In this document: positions 1 to 3,881 of the stretch, in pieces | Layout of the letters: every line of letters starts with the position of its first letter | How positions within the stretch are numbered: the first letter of the stretch is position 1 | Assembly (NCBI GenBank): GCA_016210935.1 | Contig: JACQTH010000265.1 | Coordinates: forward strand, 1-5,492 | Reading direction: 5' to 3' | Source: Acidobacteriota bacterium | GTDB taxonomy: Bacteria; Acidobacteriota; Vicinamibacteria; Vicinamibacterales; JACQTH01 | Length of the DNA: 5,492 bases | The notes under the pieces: generated by a model | Told to the model about the DNA's origin: nothing | Database searches by the model: none | What the model saw: the letters and a program-made list of their open reading frames with translations, nothing else | Position numbers and translations under genes: made by a program

Positions 1-23
1 ATTGCGCGCAGCGGCTCCCACGG

Positions 24-168
24 TTAACCACGGAGAGCACAGAGTGCACAGAGAAAAAACAAAGGGGCCAGGGGCCGGGGGCCAGGGGTCGGTGAGCTTA
101 TTCCTACCGGCCGCCGACCCCCGACCTCATTGCATTTCCTCTGTGGTCTCTGTGTTCTCAGTGGTAAA
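24..168. repeat. Nested palindrome with 9-nt-period outer arms
   Basis: The left arm (24-57) is built from nonamers of the form CACRGAGNN: CACGGAGAG, CACAGAGTG, CACAGAGAA, preceded by TTAAC. The right arm (134-168) reads, as reverse complement, TTTACCACTGAGAACACAGA and onward with the same 9-nt period, so the arms pair over about 30 bases with a handful of mismatches. A different heptamer palindrome sits inside (64-127). The right arm ends 11 nt before the stop of the cyclase gene at 180, so the structure would lie at the 3' end of that transcript. I see no U-tract. No gene is supported in 1-179. I recall CACRGAG-type repeats from intergenic regions of several environmental phyla, but that is memory, not a search. 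Confidence 0.85.
64..127. repeat. Inner palindrome of G-rich heptamers
   Basis: The left arm 64-92 is four heptamers in a row: GGGGCCA, GGGGCCG, GGGGCCA, GGGGTCG. The right arm (about 107-127) read as reverse complement gives GGTCG, GGGGTCG, GCGGCCG, again with period 7. The arms can pair around an AT-richer loop near 93-106. It is nested inside the CACRGAG palindrome, as if one repeat had inserted into the loop of the other, or as if both were assembled by the same process. Confidence 0.75.
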
Positions 169-179
169 TCGTGGCAGTC

Positions 180-998
180 TCACCGCGGCAGAATCGCGAT
201 CGCGCGCAGCGGTCCCCCGCTGCCACCCCCAATCTTCATCGGAAGCGCCACGAGGAAGGCGCCGGTCGCCGGCAGACGATCCAGGTTCGTCAGATTCTCG
301 AACGCGGGGATGTTGCGCTCCATCAGCACACGATGCGTCTCGAACAGCTTCGACTGGCCGTAGTCGATGCTTGCGGTGTCGATCCCCACCGCCTTCGGCG
401 CTCGATTGGCGACCAGCCACCTCGCCGCGTCTGGGTGGAGGCCGGGGAAATGCAGCCTGGGGACCGCCTGCTCGCCGCGCTCGGCGGTGCCGAGGTATTT
501 CGCCGCATCCGGCCAGAAGCGACTGAATCCCGTTCGAAACAGGATGAGGCTGCCGGAAGGAATGGTTCCATGCGCGCGTTCCCATTCCTCCAGATCAGCC
601 GTCGTAATCTGGTAGTCGGCATTCGACTCGCACTTCCCCGCGACGTCCACGACCGCGGCGGCACCCGTCAGCTGGTCCAGCGGAATCCTGTCGACCGTGT
701 TCTTTCCTTCGGCGAAATGAATGGGCGCATCGATGTGGGTGCCGCCATGTTCCGACATGCTGAATCGATTCGCGGCGTAGTAATAGCTCTGCGGCGTCAT
801 CCCTTCGGCCTCTTTCTTCAGGCGGAATGGCTCCGCGGTCGGCCAGAAGACGCTCCGATCCTCGTACGGATGCGAGAGATCGACGATCGCCCCGATCGGA
901 AACGCCGTCACCGTTCTCTCGGGGGGCGGGGCCTGCGGCGCCTCCACCGTACATGACACCGTGAGTGCAAGCGCGCCGAGCAATACAAGTCGTTTCAT
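180..998 (-). CDS. Exported cyclase-family (kynurenine formamidase-like) metal hydrolase, probable lipoprotein
   Basis: The 272-residue protein belongs to the cyclase family (PF04199 type), whose best-known member KynB hydrolyses N-formylkynurenine. Visible support is the motif HGGTHIDAPIH at residues 84-94, matching the family signature HxGTHxDxPxH, with H84, H88 and D90 as likely metal ligands. H222 and E234 are spaced 12 apart, like the C-terminal ligands of KynB. DLSHPYED at 41-48 is the usual N-terminal strand. The N-terminus MKRLVLLGALALTVSC is a signal peptide ending in a lipobox-like TVSC; Thr at -3 is not ideal, so lipidation at C16 is likely rather than certain. The start at 998 is backed by AAGAGG about 8 nt upstream and by the signal sequence. 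It is divergent from the gene at 1236. KynB itself is cytosolic, so an exported version probably acts on another amide, ester or lactone. The substrate cannot be read from sequence. Confidence 0.92.
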   Translation of the reverse strand: MKRLVLLGALALTVSCTVEAPQAPPPERTVTAFPIGAIVDLSHPYEDRSVFWPTAEPFRLKKEAEGMTPQSYYYAANRFSMSEHGGTHIDAPIHFAEGKNTVDRIPLDQLTGAAAVVDVAGKCESNADYQITTADLEEWERAHGTIPSGSLILFRTGFSRFWPDAAKYLGTAERGEQAVPRLHFPGLHPDAARWLVANRAPKAVGIDTASIDYGQSKLFETHRVLMERNIPAFENLTNLDRLPATGAFLVALPMKIGGGSGGPLRAIAILPR

Positions 999-1015
999 GG
1001 CAAGGCCTCTTAGGT

Positions 1016-1091
1016 GGGGTCAGGTCTAGAAAAATCAGTTTATTGGCCTTCTTGCGTGCCGGTCAAAACTGATTTTTCTAGACCTGACCCC
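1016..1091. mobile_element. Perfect 26-bp inverted repeat with 24-nt loop (REP/MITE-like)
   Basis: The left arm (1016-1041) begins GGGGTCAGGTCTAGAAAAAT and the right arm (1066-1091) is its exact reverse complement over all 26 bases. Loop 1042-1065 separates them. Pairing stops abruptly at both ends (T1015 against G1092, A1042 against A1065). The A/T-rich interior contrasts with the GC-rich surroundings. From memory, GGGGTCAGGTCT-type ends resemble repeats near IS200-like REP-associated tyrosine transposases in environmental genomes. No transposase lies in this window, so this would be a non-autonomous element. I see no clear target-site duplication. Confidence 0.7.
1037..1066 (-). promoter_or_regulatory. 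Possible promoter for the cyclase gene, inside the palindrome
   Basis: On the minus strand TTGACC (1066-1061, 5/6 to the -35 consensus) is followed after 18 nt by TAAACT (1042-1037, 4/6 to the -10 consensus). A start near 1030 would give a leader of roughly 30 nt before the ATG at 998. The -35 straddles the right arm and loop, and the -10 straddles the loop and left arm. Such an mRNA would begin inside the left arm and so would not carry the full hairpin. Prediction by eye only. Confidence 0.35.
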
Positions 1092-1107
1092 GGCGTGACG
1101 GCGTGAC
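1092..1107. repeat. Two tandem copies of GGCGTGAC
   Basis: GGCGTGAC occurs at 1092-1099 and again at 1100-1107, immediately after the right arm of the 26-bp inverted repeat and just before the promoter at 1114. It could be an operator-like direct repeat or a slippage product at the edge of the palindrome. Nothing in the window distinguishes these. Confidence 0.5.
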
Positions 1108-1113
1108 GCGCTC

Positions 1114-1142
1114 TTGACGGCCGGCTGGCCCGTTCTTACGAT
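1114..1142 (+). promoter_or_regulatory. Sigma-70-type promoter for the gene at 1236
   Basis: TTGACG (1114-1119, 5/6 to consensus) is separated by exactly 17 nt from TACGAT (1137-1142, 4/6). Transcription would start near 1149-1150, within a few bases of the conserved leader element that begins at A1153. The coincidence of the predicted start with the edge of that element strengthens both calls. Confidence 0.6.
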
Positions 1143-1152
1143 CGGCCTGCCC

Positions 1153-1221
1153 AGACATCTCCTGAGGCCCACATCGCTACAGATGAAACAAGTTTCTGTC
1201 AGCCTTAGGAGCTGTCTTAGC
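1153..1221 (+). promoter_or_regulatory. Structured 5' leader element, copy 1 (candidate cis-regulatory RNA)
   Basis: The leader folds into a long stem. AGACA (1153-1157) pairs with TGTCT (1213-1217), then after one T-C mismatch CTCCTGAGGC (1159-1168) pairs with GCCTTAGGAG (1202-1211) with one G-T wobble. The loop carries ATGAAACAAGTTTC (1183-1196). The element ends TTAGC (1217-1221), three bases before the AAAGGAC ribosome-binding site (1224-1230) of the gene at 1236. A second copy lies at 5361-5424 with the same blocks in the same order. The wobble pair becomes an A-C mismatch on the other strand, so folding favours plus-strand RNA. It resembles a riboswitch or protein-bound leader in layout. 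I cannot match it to a known class. A DNA-level operator is the main alternative. Confidence 0.6.
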
Positions 1222-1235
1222 CCAAAGGACGTTTC

Positions 1236-1886
1236 ATGCTGAGAGTCGCGCTCGCCGTATCTCTGACGCTTCAAACGCTTGCGTTCGCAGGCCAGCCGCC
1301 GGCGCGGCCGGCGCCAGCATCGATGCCACAGGCCCAACCGCCGCTGCCGAAGGGCGCCATGCCGACGCTGGGGCGGCCGACATCCAAAGACGACCCAGTC
1401 CCGATCCTGAACTTCGAGGAATACTTCGTCGGCACGTGGAAGTTCGAGTGGGACGCGCCGGACAGCGTCTTCGGCCCGGGCGGGCGCATCAGCGGAACGG
1501 AGGTCTACAAGCCCGGCGTGGACGGCAAATTCTTCGAGAGCGAGATCGACGCGACCGGTCCCCAGGGTCCGTTCACGGTCAAATCGACGATCGCCTATCT
1601 GGCCGGCAGCAAGGTGATCAGCCGCTACGAGCAGGACAGCCGCGGCTTTTCGTACCTGCGGGCCGGATCGGTCGGCGGCGACCTCGGCGGCTACTTCAAC
1701 ATCTATTACGAGAGCACACCCTTCACCTGCAACGGCAAGATCGTGCGCCTGAAGACGACGACCCGGCTGTTGTCGCCGGTGAGTTTCAGAGTCAATGCGC
1801 AGATCTCGGTCGACGGTGGCCCGTTCACCAACTTCGGGAATCCATGGTGGAGCAAGAGCGTGCCGGGAGTGACAGGGCCGAGGTAA
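1236..1886 (+). CDS. Exported protein of unknown function, GTW-motif (lipocalin/DUF1579-like fold possible)
   Basis: The 216-residue protein starts with a clear signal peptide (residues 1-18, cleavage likely after AFA), then a Pro/Ala-rich linker (about 19-48). A beta-rich domain follows from about residue 58. FVGTWKFEW at 64-72 resembles the opening strand of small beta-barrel domains such as lipocalin-like and DUF1579 families, where a GTW starts the barrel. Alternating hydrophobic strands follow, a single Cys (C165) is present, and the C-terminus has WWSKS at 204-208. The start at 1236 is supported by AAAGGAC 5 nt upstream and by the signal peptide. It is monocistronic: divergent from the cyclase, convergent with the RidA-type gene, with its own promoter and structured leader. 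Family assignment is tentative and ligand unknown. That the gene is real and exported is well supported. Confidence 0.85.
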   Translation: MLRVALAVSLTLQTLAFAGQPPARPAPASMPQAQPPLPKGAMPTLGRPTSKDDPVPILNFEEYFVGTWKFEWDAPDSVFGPGGRISGTEVYKPGVDGKFFESEIDATGPQGPFTVKSTIAYLAGSKVISRYEQDSRGFSYLRAGSVGGDLGGYFNIYYESTPFTCNGKIVRLKTTTRLLSPVSFRVNAQISVDGGPFTNFGNPWWSKSVPGVTGPR

Positions 1887-1897
1887 ACACAACGTCC

Positions 1898-1975
1898 CGG
1901 GGTTCGGGATTCGGGGTTCGGGGTTCGGAGGAGCGGTCTTTCGAATCCCGAATCCCCAATCCCGAATCCCGAGTC
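1898..1975. repeat. Heptamer palindrome GGGRTTC, copy 1, between convergent genes
   Basis: The left arm (1898-1930) is GGGGTTC, GGGATTC, GGGGTTC, GGGGTTC. The right arm (1943-1975) is GAATCCC, GAATCCC, CAATCCC, GAATCCC, then GAGTC. The arms pair around a short loop. Most differences between arms are G opposite T, which pair as wobbles in plus-strand RNA. It lies 11 nt after the stop of the plus-strand gene and 7 nt beyond the stop of the minus-strand gene, so it could serve as a shared 3'-end hairpin for both transcripts. There is no T-run of an intrinsic terminator. Confidence 0.85.
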
Positions 1976-1982
1976 AATTCAC

Positions 1983-3188
1983 CTACTTCGCCGCCGTCAA
2001 CATGATTTCGACGAGGCCGTCCGCCACGACGAGCCCCGACTGGACGGTGGCGCGGGCGGGGAAGTCCTTCGGGAAGCTCTCGCGATACGCCTGGTTCATC
2101 GCGTCGTAGTTGTTCAAATCCGTCAGGAACACCGCGCCATCGGCGACATCGGAAAACTCGAAGCCGGCCGCCTTGAGCGTCCGGCCGATCCGCGAGAGCG
2201 TCTCGCGCGTCTGGGCGCCGGCGTCTCCCTTGTTGCTCGCGGTGTTCCCGAGCATGCCCGACACCCAGAGACGATTGCCCACGCGCATCGCGGAGCTGAA
2301 ATTCTGTCCCGGCTTGCCCGGAGTTCCGTCGGCGGCCGGCGTGGTGACCGGCTCGTGCTTGCCCCGCACCGCGGTCATGGTGATTTCCACCACGTACTGC
2401 GGTCCCATCAATCCCGCCCGGACGGTCGCGCGTGCCGGCAGCGCGTCCTTCGGAAAATGCTCGCGATAGGCCGCGTTCATCTGCTGGAAGAACGCCGTGT
2501 CCGTGATGTACACGCGCGACGCCACCACGTCGGCGAACGTCATGCCCGCGGCTTTCAGGATTTCCCCGCCGTTGTCGAGGACGGTCCTGGTCTGCTTCGT
2601 GATGTCGCCCTCGACAATCGAATTGTCGCGGCCGTTGCGCGAAACCAGCCCCGAGAGAAACAGCGTGTCGCCTGACTTGATGCCGTAACTATACGGGTTC
2701 GGCGATTTCATCCAGTCTGCCGGGTGAACCACCTCCCGTTCGCGGCCGTTGGGAATGGCGATCATCGACATCTCGACGAGCGCCTCAGGGCGGACGAGAT
2801 TCGCGACGACCGTCGTGCGAACCGGCGGATCTTTCGTCCAGTACGTCCGGTACACCTCGTTCATGGCGGGAAAATCCGCGGCGCTCTTCAGGTAGACGTT
2901 GACCGACGCGACGTTCTCCATGGAAGACCCGGCCGCCTTCAGCACCCCGGTCAGGTTGTCGAGGACTTGTCTGGTCTGCGCCTTGATGTCGCCCTTAACG
3001 ATCTGACCCTTGGCATCGGTCGCGAGCGTGCCCGCGAGATAGATGAGCCCACCGGCCTTCACGGCGGAGCTGAACGGAAGATTGAACGCCGGGCCCACAT
3101 TGACGACCTGCTTCCCGCTCGATTGCATGGCCAGTCCCTCCACCGTGAGGACAGCGGCCAGCATGACCGCGAACCGCGTCGATCGCAT
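1983..3188 (-). CDS. Exported protein with three tandem RidA (YjgF/YER057c/UK114) domains
   Basis: The 401-residue protein holds three RidA domains at about 38-146, 163-275 and 295-400. Each has the opening pattern (PFSSAVKAG, PYSYGIKSG, NFSSAMRVG), the AG/SG turn, an AAG helix end, and the C-terminal Arg and Glu of the RidA site exactly 15 residues apart: R124/E139, R253/E268, R379/E394. That equals the R105-E120 spacing in E. coli RidA. The Cys two residues after the Arg in RidA is Thr in all three. Domain 3 is shortened after its turn (GNTASNKGD). Single-domain RidA is a cytosolic trimeric enamine/imine deaminase; three fused copies could form one trimer in a single chain. Start 3188 is chosen because GAAGGAG lies 5 nt upstream and residues 1-20 form a signal peptide. 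Upstream in-frame codons merely translate a repeat. An exported form cannot meet cytosolic 2-aminoacrylate, so its substrate is unknown. Confidence 0.9.
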   Translation of the reverse strand: MRSTRFAVMLAAVLTVEGLAMQSSGKQVVNVGPAFNLPFSSAVKAGGLIYLAGTLATDAKGQIVKGDIKAQTRQVLDNLTGVLKAAGSSMENVASVNVYLKSAADFPAMNEVYRTYWTKDPPVRTTVVANLVRPEALVEMSMIAIPNGREREVVHPADWMKSPNPYSYGIKSGDTLFLSGLVSRNGRDNSIVEGDITKQTRTVLDNGGEILKAAGMTFADVVASRVYITDTAFFQQMNAAYREHFPKDALPARATVRAGLMGPQYVVEITMTAVRGKHEPVTTPAADGTPGKPGQNFSSAMRVGNRLWVSGMLGNTASNKGDAGAQTRETLSRIGRTLKAAGFEFSDVADGAVFLTDLNNYDAMNQAYRESFPKDFPARATVQSGLVVADGLVEIMLTAAK

Positions 3189-3201
3189 GGATGCTCCTTC
3201 A

Positions 3202-3219
3202 GCCCGGCTGAAGCCGGGC
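3202..3219. repeat. Short GC-rich palindrome next to the ribosome-binding site
   Basis: GCCCGGCT (3202-3209) and AGCCGGGC (3212-3219) are perfect 8-bp arms around a 2-nt loop. The base next to the palindrome, C at 3200-3201, borders the GAAGGAG ribosome-binding site of the RidA-type gene (3194-3200 on the minus strand). A hairpin here in the mRNA leader could affect ribosome access or stability. It may also be a REP-like unit, since this motif recurs in my memory of high-GC genomes. Confidence 0.7.
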
Positions 3220-3224
3220 ACCAC

Positions 3225-3307
3225 GACTCGGGGTTCGGGATTCGGGGTTCGGGGTTCGGAGGGAGTTCGTCTTCCGAATCCCGAATCCCAAATCCCGAAT
3301 CCCAAGT
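3225..3307. repeat. Heptamer palindrome GGGRTTC, copy 2
   Basis: This is nearly the same unit as 1898-1975 and in the same orientation. The left arm is GGGGTTC, GGGATTC, GGGGTTC, GGGGTTC (3230-3257) and the right arm is GAATCCC, GAATCCC, AAATCCC, GAATCCC (3276-3303). The extended arms, ACTCGGGG... and its partner ending AAGT, match over 35 positions with 5 differences, several of them G-T wobbles. The left arms of the two copies are identical over about 33 bases and the loops differ slightly. Read in frame, the repeat makes a spurious 62-residue N-terminal extension on the RidA-type gene. Confidence 0.85.
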
Positions 3308-3355
3308 GTATTGCTGTCTGTCTCTGTGCTCTCGGTGTGCTCTGTGGTAAATCAC
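3307..3355. repeat. Half of a CACRGAG nonamer repeat
   Basis: The reverse complement reads ATTTACCACAGAGCACACCG and continues in nonamers CACAGAGCA, CACCGAGAG, CACAGAGAC, AGACAG. It is the same family as the outer arms at 24-57 and 134-168, including the leading ATTTACCAC, but only one arm is present. It ends about 8 nt from the stop of the small gene at 3364. Without a partner arm it cannot form the long hairpin seen at 24-168. It may be a remnant left when the adjacent heptamer palindrome displaced or replaced the other arm. Confidence 0.7.
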
Positions 3356-3363
3356 GCGGTATC

Positions 3364-3753
3364 TTACTTCGCACCGCAGGTATCCGCGATGTGCCGGACC
3401 GACGTGATGTTGAGCCGGTTCATCGGCTTCGCCTGTATCAACAGCCCCTCGACGCGCACCTTGTGACCTTTGTGCCCCGGCAACGAGAACTCGCTCGTGC
3501 CAATCAACCGATACCGACTCGTCCCGGTGAGCTTCGCAGCCTCGGCGTCGCTCGGGGGCGACGGCGCCTTGCTTCCCAGCTCAATCGGATTCGCCGCGCT
3601 CGAGACGACCCACGTGTCGTCCACCTCCTGGCCGAGGCAGCCCACCACGACGACGATCGGAACCTTGCGCGGAGGCTCGGGTTGCGCTGCCGCGATGCGG
3701 ACTACGGTCACGAGACACAGCGCGCCTCCAACAACCAGGTCGCACGTTTTCAT
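3364..3753 (-). CDS. Small exported protein of unknown function
   Basis: The 129-residue reading starts MKTCDLVVGGALCLVTVV and has a signal peptide with probable cleavage after AAA (residues 21-23), leaving about 106 mature residues. Visible features are VVVVGCL at 34-40, a conserved-looking Trp (W48), HKGHKVRVEGLL at 94-105 and RLNITSV at 113-119. C39 and C126 could form a disulfide in the periplasm. The alternating strands ending in a GHKV.V.G turn suggest a small beta-barrel, perhaps OB-like; that is a guess. An in-frame ATG at 3780 would add nine residues encoded partly by the neighbouring repeat. I prefer 3753 for the signal peptide, although neither start has a recognisable Shine-Dalgarno sequence. 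It lies 128 nt downstream of the cytochrome/copper gene on the same strand and may be read from its transcript. Confidence 0.75.
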   Translation of the reverse strand: MKTCDLVVGGALCLVTVVRIAAAQPEPPRKVPIVVVVGCLGQEVDDTWVVSSAANPIELGSKAPSPPSDAEAAKLTGTSRYRLIGTSEFSLPGHKGHKVRVEGLLIQAKPMNRLNITSVRHIADTCGAK

Positions 3754-3778
3754 AGTGGAAGAAAAGGTTCCCTGTGGC

Positions 3779-3878
3779 ATTTGGCGATTTGGCGATTTCG
3801 CGATTTGGCGATCTATTGGGAGATTTACTCACCTCACCAAATAAATCGCCAAATCGCCCAATCGCCAGATCGCCAAAT
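3779..3878. repeat. Octamer palindrome ATTTGGCG
   Basis: The left arm (3779-3814) is ATTTGGCG, ATTTGGCG, ATTTCGCG, ATTTGGCG plus ATCT. The right arm (3843-3878) is its reverse complement with 4 differences over 36 positions. The loop is 28 nt. The right arm stops 3 nt before the stop codon of the cytochrome/copper gene, so the structure sits at that gene's 3' end and upstream of the small gene. It could attenuate or stabilise a shared transcript. The arms differ in sequence and unit length from the heptamer and nonamer repeats elsewhere in the window. Confidence 0.88.
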
Positions 3879-3881
3879 ACG

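Noticed and set aside
2..526. Open frame entering from the left edge on the plus strand
   Set aside because: It begins in repeat sequence and continues antisense to the cyclase gene; no family features are visible.
171..956. Long plus-strand open frame opposite the cyclase gene
   Set aside because: It is antisense to a gene with intact family motifs; the translation is Arg-rich low-information sequence typical of a high-GC shadow frame.
1153..1221. Match of the leader element to a known riboswitch class
   Set aside because: I compared the conserved blocks from memory with cyclic-di-GMP, fluoride, SAM, cobalamin, glycine and guanidine consensus cores and saw no convincing match.
1898..1975. 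Canonical intrinsic terminator between the convergent genes
   Set aside because: A hairpin is possible but no T-run follows on either strand, so I call it a repeat with a possible 3'-end role rather than a terminator.
3189..3374. Upstream start extending the RidA-type gene by 62 codons
   Set aside because: The extension translates the heptamer and nonamer repeats and would bury the signal peptide; GAAGGAG sits correctly for the start at 3188.
3779..3878. Periodic repeats as a possible CRISPR array
   Set aside because: Units are 8 nt, directly tandem without spacers, and arranged as inverted arms; no cas genes are present. The same applies to the 7-nt and 9-nt repeats.
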